DNA of 64,000 nt, taken from Steroidobacteraceae bacterium. GTDB lineage: Bacteria; Pseudomonadota; Gammaproteobacteria; Steroidobacterales; Steroidobacteraceae. The notes under the pieces were generated by a model. The model saw only the letters and a program-made list of their open reading frames with translations. It did no database searches and was not told the origin of the DNA. The stretch spans positions 1 to 64,000 of the forward strand of contig JALORN010000009.1 of NCBI GenBank assembly GCA_025458905.1, read 5' to 3'. Numbering within the stretch: the first letter of the stretch is position 1; each line of letters starts with the position of its first letter. A program made the translations under genes and the position numbers. Shown one piece after another: positions 10,735 to 19,862 of this stretch.

Positions 10735-11474
10735 TGGAAGACCGAGCTTCCTCCGCCGCAACACGGTGCGCCGACCCGGTGACGCCGCGCGGCATCTTCG
10801 TCGCCGGCACCGACACCGGCGTCGGCAAGACCTTCGTCAGCACCGGGCTCGTGGCCGCGGCCGCGCGCGACGGGCGCCGGGTCGCCGTGATGAAGCCCGT
10901 GGCCGCCGGCGCCGAGCCGACCCCGGACGGGTTGCGCAACGACGATGCCCTGGCCCTGGTCGCAGCCGCCCGCTGCTACGCGCCCTATGCCGACGTCAAT
11001 CCCGTCTGCCTGCCGCTGCCCGCCTCGCCGCACATCGCCGCGGCCGAGGCCGGGGTGCGGATCGAGCTGCCGCCGCTGCGAGCCGCCGCGGCGCGCCTCG
11101 CCGCCGGCGCGGACTGGCTGCTGGTCGAGGGCGCCGGCGGCTGGCGGGCGCCGATCGGTGCGCGCGAGACCATGGCGGACGTCGCCTGCGCGCTCGGCCT
11201 GCCGGTGCTGCTGGTCGTCGGCCTGCGCCTCGGCTGCCTGAACCATGCACAGCTGACGCAGGCCGCGATCCTCGCCGATGGCCTGCCGTTCGCCGGCTGG
11301 ATCGGCAACCAGGTGGACCCCGGGATGGCACGCGTCGCGGAGAACGTGGCCTGGCTCACGCAGGCCCTCGGCGAACCCTTCGCCGTGCTGCCCTGGGGCA
11401 CCTCCGACGGGCGCGCGGCCGAGGTGTTCCGCGAGGCGTTCGCGACCGCATCGCGGCGCCTGGCACAACTTTAA
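10734..11474 (+). CDS. bioD: Dethiobiotin synthetase
   Basis: A 246-aa P-loop ATPase that closes the ureido ring of dethiobiotin from DAPA, CO2 and ATP. The P-loop is GTDTGVGKTFVSTGL; VMKPVAAGAEP and LLVEGAGGWRAPIG are the usual substrate-binding loops. The ATG overlaps the bioC stop. It is the last gene of the biotin chain; bioA, needed to make DAPA from KAPA, is not in the window. Confidence 0.96.
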   Translation: MEDRASSAATRCADPVTPRGIFVAGTDTGVGKTFVSTGLVAAAARDGRRVAVMKPVAAGAEPTPDGLRNDDALALVAAARCYAPYADVNPVCLPLPASPHIAAAEAGVRIELPPLRAAAARLAAGADWLLVEGAGGWRAPIGARETMADVACALGLPVLLVVGLRLGCLNHAQLTQAAILADGLPFAGWIGNQVDPGMARVAENVAWLTQALGEPFAVLPWGTSDGRAAEVFREAFATASRRLAQL

Positions 11475-11508
11475 TCGCGCCCCGTCGATTCAATCGTAAG
11501 TTGTTGAG

Positions 11509-11537
11509 TTGCGGCAAAAAAGGCGCGGGTGGATAAT
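11509..11537 (+). promoter_or_regulatory. Putative sigma70-type promoter for the DUF2244/cox genes
   Basis: TTGCGG (11509-11514), 17 bases, then GATAAT (11532-11537). The -10 matches 5 of 6 consensus bases and the -35 only 3 of 6. It lies in a locally AT-richer gap after bioD, about 35 bases before the ATG at 11574. Its position argues against the in-frame GTG at 11529 as the start of the next gene. Confidence 0.45.
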
Positions 11538-11573
11538 TTCGCTTACTGCAGCGCATACCGCCTGCCCCGCCTC

Positions 11574-12098
11574 ATGGTCACGACGACTGCCGACCGCATC
11601 GAGATCTCCCCGAACTGCTCGCTGACGACCCGCGGCGCCTGGGTGTTCTTCGCCAGCCTCTGCGTCACCTCGTTCTCGCTGGCGGGCTTCGTCGCGCTGC
11701 AGGGCTACTGGCCCGTGCTGCCGTTCGCGGGGCTCGAGATGGCGCTGGTCGGATGGGCGCTGAAGACGAGCATGCAACGACGCCACCATCGCCAGACGAT
11801 CACCGTGACCGAGGATTCGGTCGAGATCGAGGAGCGCCTGCCGGAGCGGCAGGGTCGCGTCGTGTTTCCGCGCCACTGGGCGCAAGTTAGAATCCGCGCC
11901 GGCCATTCGCCCCTGCACCCGAGCCGACTCACGATCGAGTCCCACGGTCGCCGCTGCGAGGTCGGGAGTTTCCTTAACGAGCAGGAGAGGACAGGTCTCG
12001 CGAAGCGGCTCAGGCGCCTGATCGGGCGCATCGACGAGTCGCCGCCGCTGCCGTCCGGCACCCCGACGCCGGGTCCCTCCCACGGTCACGATCGATAA
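11574..12098 (+). CDS. DUF2244 family membrane protein
   Basis: A 174-aa protein with a beta-rich N-terminus (IEISPNCSLT), two adjacent transmembrane helices (about residues 25-65) and a soluble C-terminal domain with IEERLPERQGRVVFPRHW. This is the DUF2244 pattern, and genes of this family commonly precede the cytochrome c oxidase genes in Proteobacteria, as here. Function unknown; a role in oxidase assembly is inferred only from position. The C-terminal Pro/Ser/His tail is low-complexity. The start was moved from the upstream GTG because that overlaps the predicted -10 element. Confidence 0.82.
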   Translation: MVTTTADRIEISPNCSLTTRGAWVFFASLCVTSFSLAGFVALQGYWPVLPFAGLEMALVGWALKTSMQRRHHRQTITVTEDSVEIEERLPERQGRVVFPRHWAQVRIRAGHSPLHPSRLTIESHGRRCEVGSFLNEQERTGLAKRLRRLIGRIDESPPLPSGTPTPGPSHGHDR

Positions 12099-12159
12099 CG
12101 AAGCCCACGTCCCGCAGCACCGTCCCGGGTGCCCGGGCCTGCCCCAAGGTCCAAACGCA

Positions 12160-13140
12160 ATGATCAGCACCGCCCGCAAGACCCTTCCCGCACTGGCCCC
12201 CGCCGCGCTCGCGCTCGCCTCGGCATTCGCCGGGGCACCGGCCCGCGCCGAGTGGAACCTCCTCAACATGCCGGTCGGGGTCACGGAGCTCTCGAAACAG
12301 ATCTACTCGCTGCACATGACCATCTTCTGGTGGTGCGTCGCGATCGGCGTCGCGGTGTTCGGCGTGATGATCTACTCGCTGGTCAAGTTCCGTAAGTCGA
12401 CCGGCGCGGTCCCCGACACCTCGATCACCCACAGCACGCGCGTCGAGATCGTCTGGACCGTCGTGCCGGTGCTGATCCTCGTGGTGATGGCGATCCCCGC
12501 CGCGCGCACGCTGATCAACATCGAGGACATGCGCAACACCGAGATGACCGTCAAGGTCACCGGTTACCAGTGGCGCTGGCAGTACGAGTACCTCGACGAA
12601 GGCGTCTCGTTCTTCTCGGTGCTCGACCGCCAGCACGACGAGATCCGCCAGCTGAGCTCCGGGCTCGACCCGAAGAGCGTCCCCGACTACCTGCTGAACG
12701 TCGACAACCCGCTGGTCGTCCCGGTCGACACCAAGGTCCGCCTGCTGCTGACCGCGCAGGACGTGATCCACGCCTGGTGGGTGCCTGACTTCGGCATGAA
12801 GAAGGACGCGATCCCGGGCTTCGTCAACGAGCTGTGGTTCAAGGTCGACGCCGACAAGGTCGGCACCTACCGCGGCCAGTGCGCGGAGCTCTGCGGCCGC
12901 GACCATGCCTTCATGCCGGTGGTGGTCAAGGTGCTGAGCAAGGAGGACTACAAGGCCTGGCTCGCGCAGCAGAAGGCCGCCGCCCAGCCACCCGCCGAGG
13001 GCGCCGCGCCCGCTGCCGATGCACCGGCGCAGGCCAGCGCGCCCGCCGCCCCGGCGGTGATCCCGGCCGCCGCTGCGACGGCCCCGGCCACGAAGCCGGT
13101 CGCCAGCGCCGCCGCGACCCCGGTCGCCGCGCGCGGCTGA
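12160..13140 (+). CDS. coxB: Cytochrome c oxidase subunit II
   Basis: A 326-aa protein with a Sec signal peptide (cleavage after APARA), two transmembrane helices and a periplasmic cupredoxin domain. The CuA ligands are all present: His204, Cys241, Cys245, His249 and Met252 (from VIHAWW and [12 protein letters not shown]); [10 protein letters not shown] is the aromatic electron-entry segment. It accepts electrons from cytochrome c. After the CuA domain there is a tail of about 60 residues rich in Ala/Pro, with no c-type heme motif (CxxCH), so this is not a caa3 fusion. Confidence 0.97.
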   Translation: MISTARKTLPALAPAALALASAFAGAPARAEWNLLNMPVGVTELSKQIYSLHMTIFWWCVAIGVAVFGVMIYSLVKFRKSTGAVPDTSITHSTRVEIVWTVVPVLILVVMAIPAARTLINIEDMRNTEMTVKVTGYQWRWQYEYLDEGVSFFSVLDRQHDEIRQLSSGLDPKSVPDYLLNVDNPLVVPVDTKVRLLLTAQDVIHAWWVPDFGMKKDAIPGFVNELWFKVDADKVGTYRGQCAELCGRDHAFMPVVVKVLSKEDYKAWLAQQKAAAQPPAEGAAPAADAPAQASAPAAPAVIPAAAATAPATKPVASAAATPVAARG

Positions 13141-13189
13141 GCCGCGCGGCGCGCACCACCCGACAGCATTCATCGAGAGCAGAACGACC

Positions 13190-14800
13190 ATGGCCAACAC
13201 GATCCACGCCGACCACGCCCACGACCACGATCACGACCACAAGCCGCACGGCCTGAAGCGCTGGCTGTTCGCGACCAACCACAAGGACATCGGCACGATG
13301 TACCTGGTGTTCGCGCTCGTCATGTTCTTCATGGGCGGTGCGATGGCGCTGGTGATCCGCGCCGAGCTGTTCCAGCCCGGCCTGCAGTTCGTCGATCCGC
13401 AGTTCTTCAACTCGATGACCACGGTGCACGCGCTGCTGATGATCTTCGGCGGCGTGATGCCGGCCTGGACGGGCCTCGCCAACTGGATGATCCCGATGCA
13501 GGTCGGCGCGCCCGACATGGCGCTGCCGCGGCTCAACAACTTCAGCTTCTGGATCCTGCCGTTCGCGTTCACGCTGCTGCTGCTCACCTTCGTCGTCCCC
13601 GGCGGCGCGCCCGCCGGCGGCTGGACGCTCTACCCGCCACTGGTGCTGCAGATGGGCGACGGCTTCCCGCTGATGATCTTCGCGATCCACCTGATGGGTG
13701 CCTCGTCGATCCTCGGCGCCATCAACGTGATCGTGACGATCATGAACATGCGCGCCCCCGGCATGGGCCTGCTGAACATGCCGCTCTTCTGCTGGACCTG
13801 GCTGATCACCGCCTACCTGCTGATCGCGGTGATGCCGGTGCTCGCGGGCGCGGTGACCATGCTGCTCACCGACCACTTCTTCGGCACCAGCTTCTTCAGC
13901 GCCGCCGGCGGCGGCGACCCGGTGATGTTCCAGCACATCTTCTGGTTCTTCGGGCACCCGGAGGTCTACATCCTGATCCTGCCGGCGTTCGGCATCGTCT
14001 CGGAGATCATCCCGGCGTTCTCGCGCAAGCCGCTGTTCGGCTACGAGACGATGGTGTACGCGTCGGCCTCGATCGCGTTCCTGTCGTTCATCGTCTGGGC
14101 GCACCACATGTTCACGGTGGGCATGCCGCTCGCCGGCCAGCTGTTCTTCATGCTCTCGACGATGCTGATCGCCGTGCCGACCGGCGTGAAGGTCTTCAAC
14201 TGGTGCGCGACCATGTGGAAGGGCTCGATCACCTTCGAGACCCCGATGCTGTTCGCGATCGCGTTCCTGTTCCTGTTCACGATCGGCGGCTTCTCGGGCC
14301 TGATGCTCGCGGTGGTGCCGGCCGACTTCCAGTACCACGACACCTACTTCGTCGTGGCCCACTTCCACTACGTGCTGGTGCCGGGCGCGGTGTTCGCGAT
14401 CATGGCGGGCGTCTACTACTGGCTGCCGAAGTGGACCGGCCGCATGTACGACGAGAAGCTCGGCAAGGCCCACTTCTGGTGCTCGACCATCGGCGTGAAC
14501 GTGCTGTTCTTCCCGCAGCACTTCCTCGGCCTCGCCGGCATGCCGCGTCGCATCCCGGACTACTCGACCCAGTTCGCCGACTGGAACATGGTGTCGTCGG
14601 TCGGCGCCTTCATCTTCGGCTTCTCGCAGCTGCTGTTCGTCGCGGTCGTCTGGAAGGCGGCGCGCTCCGGCGCGCCCGCCCCGCAGCGTCCGTGGGAAGG
14701 CGCGCACGGCCTCGAGTGGGAGCTGCCGACCCCGGCGCCCTACCACAGCTGGGAAACCCCGCCGCCGCCGAGCGTGATCGCGCGCGGCGCCGAGCACTGA
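13190..14800 (+). CDS. coxA: Cytochrome c oxidase subunit I
   Basis: A 536-aa, 12-helix heme-copper oxidase catalytic subunit. Heme and CuB ligands are visible in [26 protein letters not shown] (the cross-linked His-Tyr pair and the Glu of A1-type D-channels), WAHHMF and [14 protein letters not shown]-channel residues lie in the [16 protein letters not shown] block. The extreme N-terminus is His/Asp-rich ([16 protein letters not shown]), which might bind metal. It lies 49 bases after coxB. Confidence 0.98.
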   Translation: MANTIHADHAHDHDHDHKPHGLKRWLFATNHKDIGTMYLVFALVMFFMGGAMALVIRAELFQPGLQFVDPQFFNSMTTVHALLMIFGGVMPAWTGLANWMIPMQVGAPDMALPRLNNFSFWILPFAFTLLLLTFVVPGGAPAGGWTLYPPLVLQMGDGFPLMIFAIHLMGASSILGAINVIVTIMNMRAPGMGLLNMPLFCWTWLITAYLLIAVMPVLAGAVTMLLTDHFFGTSFFSAAGGGDPVMFQHIFWFFGHPEVYILILPAFGIVSEIIPAFSRKPLFGYETMVYASASIAFLSFIVWAHHMFTVGMPLAGQLFFMLSTMLIAVPTGVKVFNWCATMWKGSITFETPMLFAIAFLFLFTIGGFSGLMLAVVPADFQYHDTYFVVAHFHYVLVPGAVFAIMAGVYYWLPKWTGRMYDEKLGKAHFWCSTIGVNVLFFPQHFLGLAGMPRRIPDYSTQFADWNMVSSVGAFIFGFSQLLFVAVVWKAARSGAPAPQRPWEGAHGLEWELPTPAPYHSWETPPPPSVIARGAEH

Positions 14801-14828
14801 GGCGCCGCCGGGCGCCCGCGGCAAGGCC

Positions 14829-14984
14829 ATGGCAGAACGCATGGGCAGCGAAGGGACGGCCGCCGGCCAGGATGATCGCGACCGCGCACGCCGCGTGCGC
14901 CGCAACGCGATCGTCCTCGGCCTGGTCGCGCTCGCCTTCTACGTGGGCTTCATCCTGATGGCCGTCACCGGGGTGCGCGGGTGA
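14829..14984 (+). CDS. Small (51-aa) membrane protein between coxA and ctaG
   Basis: A short [16 protein letters not shown]..., with a charged N-terminal half ([14 protein letters not shown]) and one transmembrane helix ([20 protein letters not shown]). Its stop overlaps the GTG of ctaG (GTGA), a spacing that supports translation. Tiny single-helix proteins at this exact place are known in other proteobacterial cox clusters as cytochrome oxidase small assembly proteins. The function is inferred from that position only. Confidence 0.75.
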   Translation: MAERMGSEGTAAGQDDRDRARRVRRNAIVLGLVALAFYVGFILMAVTGVRG

Positions 14985-15562
14985 GCGACCTGCGCCGCGA
15001 GAACCGCAGCCTGACGCTGAAGCTCGCCGGCTTCGCCGCCGGCGCGTTCGCGTTCGGGTTCGCGCTCGTGCCGCTGTACGACGTGCTCTGCGAGGTCACG
15101 GGCTACGGCAACCAGAAGCTGCTGCTCGAGCGGCGGGACGGCGCGGGCGCCGCACCGGTGGCCGCGACCGGCGCGAGCGCCGAGGACCGTACGATCACCG
15201 TCGAGTTCGTCACCGAGCTGCCGAGCGTCGGCAGCTGGGACTTCCGCCCGGTCGTGCGCTCCATGCAGGTGACGCCCGGTCGGCTCTACGAGGCGGACTT
15301 CGTCGCGCACAACCTGACCGGCCGCGACACCGTCGCGCAGGCGATCCCGAACGTCGCGCCCGGCACCGCCACGGCCTATTTCCGCAAGACCGAGTGCTTC
15401 TGCTTCACGCCCCAGAAATTCGCCCGCGACGAGCAACGCTCGATGCCGGTGCGCTTCGTCGTCGACCCGGCGCTGCCGAAGCACCTCGACCGCATCACCC
15501 TTTCCTACGTGTTCTACGACGACTCGACGCGCGTCGGCGCGCTGGACCCCTCCGCGCGCTGA
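14981..15562 (+). CDS. ctaG: Cytochrome c oxidase assembly protein CtaG/Cox11
   Basis: A 193-aa protein with one N-terminal transmembrane helix ([20 protein letters not shown]) and a periplasmic Ig-like copper-binding domain. The Cu(I)-binding CFCF motif is seen in [12 protein letters not shown]. CtaG delivers copper to the CuB site of subunit I. The GTG start overlaps the stop of the preceding small gene, and coxC follows. Confidence 0.96.
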   Translation: MSDLRRENRSLTLKLAGFAAGAFAFGFALVPLYDVLCEVTGYGNQKLLLERRDGAGAAPVAATGASAEDRTITVEFVTELPSVGSWDFRPVVRSMQVTPGRLYEADFVAHNLTGRDTVAQAIPNVAPGTATAYFRKTECFCFTPQKFARDEQRSMPVRFVVDPALPKHLDRITLSYVFYDDSTRVGALDPSAR

Positions 15563-15630
15563 GCCGATCCGCACGCTGAATTCTTCCAGGCGCGTCCGCG
15601 CGCCGCACTGACCCAGGGACCGAGAACAGC

Positions 15631-16545
15631 ATGGCCACCACGACCGCCCACGCCCACCACGACGACACGCCGCAGACCACCGGCGGCAAGTACTACGTGC
15701 CGCACGAGAGCCCGTGGCCGATCTACGGCTCGGTGACCCTCTTCATCATGATGCTCGGCGTCTGCGGCTGGCTGAACGACTGGTACGGCCCGTGGATCTT
15801 CGCGCTCGGCCTCGCGATGCTGTTCGGCCTGTTCGCCGGCTGGTTCGGCACCGTGATCGGCGAGAACCAGAAGGGCATGTACGACATGCAGGTCGACAAG
15901 TCCTTCCGCATGGGCATGATGTGGTTCATCTTCTCCGAGGTGATGTTCTTCGCCGCCTTCTTCGGCGCGCTGTTCTACGCCCGCCAGTTCTCGATCCCCT
16001 GGCTCGGCGGCGACGGCGTGAAGGTGTTCAACAAGCTGGTCCTCTGGCAGGACTTCGAGAACGCCTGGCCGAGCAACGGCCCCGCCAAGCTCAGCCCGCG
16101 CGACGACGGCACGTTCGAGACCATCCCGGCCTTCGGCCTGCCGGCGATCAACACCGCGATCCTGCTGACCTCGGGCATCACGATCACGATTGCCCACCAC
16201 GCGCTGCGCGAGGGCAACCGCAAGATCCTGAACATCTTCCTCGCCCTGACCTTCCTGCTCGGCTTCCTGTTCGTCGGGCTGCAGGCCGAGGAGTACATCC
16301 ATGCCTACACCGAGCTCGGCCTGAAGCTCTCCACCGGCATCTACGGCTCGACGTTCTTCATGCTGACCGGCTTCCACGGCTTCCACGTCACGATCGGCGC
16401 GATCATGCTGCTCGTGATCTGGCTGCGCACGATGAGCGGCCACTTCACCCCGCAGCGCCACTTCGCGTTCGAGGCGGTCGCCTGGTACTGGCACTTCGTC
16501 GACGTGGTCTGGCTCGGGTTGTTCGTGTTCGTCTACTGGGTCTGA
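15631..16545 (+). CDS. coxC: Cytochrome c oxidase subunit III
   Basis: A 304-aa polytopic protein with seven helices. Family blocks include YYVPHESPWPIYGS, FIFSEVMFFAAFFGALFY, the conserved Glu in LQAEEYIHA, and FHGFHVTIGAIML near the C-terminus with a final WYWHFVDVVWLGLF. Subunit III stabilises subunit I against turnover inactivation. In related genomes coxC is followed by a small reverse-strand twin-TM gene and SURF1. Here those genes lie about 13.7 kb further on, behind an accessory block. Confidence 0.97.
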   Translation: MATTTAHAHHDDTPQTTGGKYYVPHESPWPIYGSVTLFIMMLGVCGWLNDWYGPWIFALGLAMLFGLFAGWFGTVIGENQKGMYDMQVDKSFRMGMMWFIFSEVMFFAAFFGALFYARQFSIPWLGGDGVKVFNKLVLWQDFENAWPSNGPAKLSPRDDGTFETIPAFGLPAINTAILLTSGITITIAHHALREGNRKILNIFLALTFLLGFLFVGLQAEEYIHAYTELGLKLSTGIYGSTFFMLTGFHGFHVTIGAIMLLVIWLRTMSGHFTPQRHFAFEAVAWYWHFVDVVWLGLFVFVYWV

Positions 16546-16589
16546 CCGGGACGCCGGACGCTGGCGGCGACGGGACCTCGGTCCTGCGG

Positions 16590-17336
16590 GTGCGGTCGAA
16601 GGACTCGCGCGGCACGACCGAGCGCGAGCCGCCGGCGCTCGAGGCCCACGGACTCGTCGTCACCGCAACGGCGGGCTGCCTGCTCGCCGACGTCTCACTC
16701 GAGCTGCGCAGCGGCGACATCGTCGGCCTGATCGGCCCATCGGGCTGCGGCAAGTCGACCTTGGCCCGAACCCTGTCGGGGCACCTGCCGGCGGGCCTCG
16801 CGCTCGCCGGCGGCACCTGCCGGCGATCGGGGACTGTGGCCCTGTTGCCGCAGGAGCCCTCGCTCTACCTGAATCCCTACCGGCGCATCGGCGCCCAGAT
16901 ACTCGACCGCGTGCCAGCCGGGCAGGGGGCGCGCTCGCAGGCCGACGAGGTGCTCCAACTCCTCGGGCTGGACCGTGCGGTCGATGGCCGCTCGCTGCTC
17001 GAGGCCTATCCCCACCAGGTCAGCAGCGGGCAACGGCAGCGCGTCGCGTGGGCGCAGGCGCTGGTGCGCCAGCCCACCGTTCTGCTCGCCGATGAACCCA
17101 CGTCGGCCCTCGACGGCCCGCTGCAGCGAGAGATCGTGCAGAGCGTGCTCCGGTGGATCGCGCGACGTTCGATCGCGACGCTGTGGATCGGCCACGACGT
17201 CGCGCTGGTCGCGACGCTGGCCACGCGGATCCTCGTGATGGACCGCGGCCGGATAGTGGAACAGGGATCGACCCGGGCCCTGCTGCGCGGGCCGCGACAC
17301 GCGACCACGCGGCGCCTGCTGGAAGCCGCCGCGTGA
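16590..17336 (+). CDS. Peptide-type ABC transporter ATP-binding protein (DppD/OppD-like)
   Basis: A 248-aa ATPase with Walker A GPSGCGKST (about residues 49-57), Q-loop LLPQEPSLYLNPYRR, signature VSSGQRQRVAWAQAL, Walker B VLLADEPTSALD and the switch His in WIGHDV. The Q-loop sequence and signature are typical of oligopeptide/nickel importers. The frame is open back into coxC, so the start is uncertain; the GTG at 16590 was taken as the first reasonable codon. Its stop overlaps the next gene (GTGA). It is shorter than usual DppD and lacks the C-terminal oligopeptide extension. Confidence 0.85.
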   Translation: MRSKDSRGTTEREPPALEAHGLVVTATAGCLLADVSLELRSGDIVGLIGPSGCGKSTLARTLSGHLPAGLALAGGTCRRSGTVALLPQEPSLYLNPYRRIGAQILDRVPAGQGARSQADEVLQLLGLDRAVDGRSLLEAYPHQVSSGQRQRVAWAQALVRQPTVLLADEPTSALDGPLQREIVQSVLRWIARRSIATLWIGHDVALVATLATRILVMDRGRIVEQGSTRALLRGPRHATTRRLLEAAA

Positions 17337-18094
17337 CGGCGCCACGGCTCGTGCTGCGCGGCCTCGGGCAGCGCCATGCCGGCCGGCAGGTGCTGCGCGA
17401 CGTCGACATGGTGATCGAGCCCGGGGAGACCGTCGGCATCACCGGGCCGTCGGGCGCGGGCAAGTCGACGCTGGCGCGGCTGCTGACCCTGCACGAGTCG
17501 CCGAGTGACGGCCGGCTGGAGGTCGATGGCGAGGACTGCGCCACGTGGAACCGCGCGCGCCTGCGCGAGCGGAGACGCCTGCTGCAGCTCGTTCCGCCGG
17601 ATCCCGGCCTGTCGTTCGCCGCGCGCTGGCCGCTGTGGCGCGTGGTGGCCGAGGGACTGCTGATCGACGGCTGCTCGCACGCACGCGCCCGGGCCGCCGC
17701 GCTCGAGGTCCTGCGCAAGGTCGGGATCGAGGGGGACGGATCGCTGTCGCCGCTGCAGCTGAGCGGGGGCGAGCGCCGCCGCGCCGCGATCGCCCGCGCG
17801 CTGCTCGCGCAGTCGCGCCTGCTGGTGTTCGACGAGTCGTTCGCAGGACTGGATCCGCCGCGCCAGGACGAGATCGTCGACTTGTTGCGCGAGCTGCAGG
17901 CCCAGCATGGCCTGACCCTCGTCACGATCACCCACGAGCTGCGCCTGCTGCGCCGGATCGGCGGCCGCGTCCTGATCCTCGACGCGGGGATCGCCGTCGA
18001 GGACGGCCCCGCGGAACGCGTGCTCACGCTGCCGGCGAGCGCGGCGGGTGGGCGACTCTGCGCGGCCGAGTACCGCCTCGAGGTGCCGGCGTGA
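17333..18094 (+). CDS. Peptide-type ABC transporter ATP-binding protein (DppF/OppF-like)
   Basis: A 253-aa partner ATPase. Walker A is GPSGAGKST (from residue 38), signature LSGGERRRAAIARAL, Walker B LLVFDESFAGLD and switch His ITHEL. The Q-loop is unusual: where the family has V-F-Q-D-P, this protein reads LQLVPPDPG (residues 84-92), so the conserved glutamine appears replaced by proline. This could weaken coupling to the permeases or make the ATPase pair asymmetric. The GTG start overlaps the upstream stop, and its own stop overlaps the permease start. Confidence 0.83.
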   Translation: MTAPRLVLRGLGQRHAGRQVLRDVDMVIEPGETVGITGPSGAGKSTLARLLTLHESPSDGRLEVDGEDCATWNRARLRERRRLLQLVPPDPGLSFAARWPLWRVVAEGLLIDGCSHARARAAALEVLRKVGIEGDGSLSPLQLSGGERRRAAIARALLAQSRLLVFDESFAGLDPPRQDEIVDLLRELQAQHGLTLVTITHELRLLRRIGGRVLILDAGIAVEDGPAERVLTLPASAAGGRLCAAEYRLEVPA

Positions 18095-18990
18095 AGGCGT
18101 GGCTCGCGCCCGTCGGCAGCGTGCTCACGACCTGGCTCGGCGCCGTCCTCGTGACGTTCATGCTGGTCGAGGCCGCTCCCGGTGACTTCCTCTCGGAGGC
18201 CCAGTGGCACGCCGCGCTGGCACCCGACACCGTATCGCTGCTGCGCGAACGCTACGGCCTGGACCAGCCATGGCCCGAGCGCGCCTGGCGCTGGATGCGC
18301 GGCCTCGTGAGCGGGGACTGGGGGCATTCGCTGTCGCGCGACCTGCCCGTATGGCCGCTGCTGCGCGAGCGCGCGATGCAGACGTTGCAGCTCGCGCTCG
18401 TGGCGCAGCTGATCGCCTGGTCGGCCGCCCTGGCGCTGGGATTCGTCGCGCTCGATCGACCGCGGGGCGCGCTGGCGCACGCGACTCGTGCGGTCGCGGT
18501 GCTGCTGCTGTGCATCCCCGAGGTGGTGCTGGCGCTGGTGGCGGTTCTGCTCCTGACGTCGATCGACGGCGGCACGGCGCCGTTCTGGCCAGCCCTGCTC
18601 GCGCTGTCGGTGGCGACCTTCCCAGGCACGTGGCTGCAAGTGACGACGGCACTGGCAGAGGCACAGCGCCTGCCATTCGTCGAGGCGGCCGCGACACAGG
18701 GCGTGCGGCGAGGCACCTGGCTGCTGGGATACCTGCTGCCGGCGATGGCACCGGCGCTGCTCGGCTACGCGAGCGTCTCGTTCGGCAACCTGCTGGGCGT
18801 CTCGCTGCTGGTCGAGTGCGTCACCGCCTATCCGGGACTCGGGCCGTTGCTGGTCGACGCGGTGCTGGCGCGCGACCTGCACGTCGTCGCGGGCGCGGTG
18901 CTGCTGTCGACGCTCCTCTGGAGCAGCGGCACGCTGCTGGCCGATCTCGTGCAGCGCGCGGTGGATCCGCGCCAGCGGCTCACCCGATGA
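18091..18990 (+). CDS. ABC transporter permease (DppB-like)
   Basis: A 299-aa membrane protein starting with a helix (VGSVLTTWLGAVLVTFMLVEAAPGDF) typical of DppB/OppB/NikB, then LRERYGLDQPWPERAWRWM and about five more helices. The EAA-type loop that contacts the ATPase is near FVEAAATQGVRRGTWLLGYL. With the next gene it would form the peptide channel in the inner membrane. GTGA overlap at the start and ATGA overlap at the end. Confidence 0.86.
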   Translation: MKAWLAPVGSVLTTWLGAVLVTFMLVEAAPGDFLSEAQWHAALAPDTVSLLRERYGLDQPWPERAWRWMRGLVSGDWGHSLSRDLPVWPLLRERAMQTLQLALVAQLIAWSAALALGFVALDRPRGALAHATRAVAVLLLCIPEVVLALVAVLLLTSIDGGTAPFWPALLALSVATFPGTWLQVTTALAEAQRLPFVEAAATQGVRRGTWLLGYLLPAMAPALLGYASVSFGNLLGVSLLVECVTAYPGLGPLLVDAVLARDLHVVAGAVLLSTLLWSSGTLLADLVQRAVDPRQRLTR

Positions 18991-19862
18991 GTGCCGCCGT
19001 GACCTGGCGCCGCGTCGCGTTGCTCGTGCTGGTCGCGACGTTCGTCCTCGCGCCGGCCCTCAGCCCGCACGATCCCGCCGAGCAGTTCCGCGACCACGCC
19101 TCGCGGCCACCGAGCTGCGGATCACCGTGCTTCCCGCTCGGGACCGACGAGCTCGGGCGGGACGTGCTGTCGCGGACGCTGCACGGTGGCCAGCTCTCGC
19201 TGTCCGCCGGCGTCGGCGCTGCATCGCTCGCGGTGCTGCTGGGGGGGCTGCTCGGCGCGCTCGCGGGCGCGGCCCGCCGCTGGCTCGACCTCGCCCTGTC
19301 GCGCGTGGTCGACCTGCTGCTCGCGCTGCCCTGGATCTACCTGTTGATCGGCGTGCGCGCCGCGTTGCCGTTGTCCGTCCCGTCGGACCGGGCGTACCTG
19401 CTGACGATGGCACTGCTCGGCGTGCTCGGGATCGGCGCACCGTTCCGGCAGGCGCGTCAGGCCGTGCGGGCGGCACGCGCCAGCGAGCCGGTCCACGCCG
19501 CCCGCGGCCTCGGCGCCAGCGAGCGCTACCTGCTGACGCAGCATCTGCTGCCCGCGGCGGTCCCGGGGCTCGCCGCGCTCTGGCTGATGCTCGTCCCGGG
19601 CTTCGTGCTGGCCGAGGTGGCACTGTCCTTCCTCGGCCTGGGCATTGGAGAACCGGCGGTGAGCTGGGGTACGGTACTGGCCCAACTCAGGGATTACCCG
19701 GTCCTGGTGTCGCAATGGTGGATGTTCGCTCCGGTACTCGCGCTGGTGGCCTTCTTGGCGCTGCTGCCGGTCCGCGGGTGGAGCCACGACCCGGGCTGGC
19801 TCGCGCGCCGCGCGCGGCTTCCGGCCACGGACCGTGGCACGCACGCGGCGCCCGCGTCGTGA
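18987..19862 (+). CDS. ABC transporter permease (DppC-like)
   Basis: A 291-aa membrane protein of the DppC/OppC type: SPHDPAEQF after the first helix, then the diagnostic LGTDELGRDVLSRTLHGGQLSL, LDLALSRVVDLLLALPWIYL, the EAA-like loop ARGLGASERYLLTQHLLPAA, and FVLAEVALSFLGLGIGEPAVSWG. It pairs with the DppB-like permease. Its end overlaps the start of the substrate-binding protein. Confidence 0.88.
   Translation: MSAAVTWRRVALLVLVATFVLAPALSPHDPAEQFRDHASRPPSCGSPCFPLGTDELGRDVLSRTLHGGQLSLSAGVGAASLAVLLGGLLGALAGAARRWLDLALSRVVDLLLALPWIYLLIGVRAALPLSVPSDRAYLLTMALLGVLGIGAPFRQARQAVRAARASEPVHAARGLGASERYLLTQHLLPAAVPGLAALWLMLVPGFVLAEVALSFLGLGIGEPAVSWGTVLAQLRDYPVLVSQWWMFAPVLALVAFLALLPVRGWSHDPGWLARRARLPATDRGTHAAPAS

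Noticed and set aside
11529..11573. GTG start for the DUF2244 gene
   Set aside because: It overlaps a likely -10 element and adds residues without family similarity; the ATG at 11574 is preferred.
12160..13140. Possible cytochrome c fusion in the long subunit II tail
   Set aside because: The tail is Ala/Pro low-complexity and has no CxxCH heme motif.
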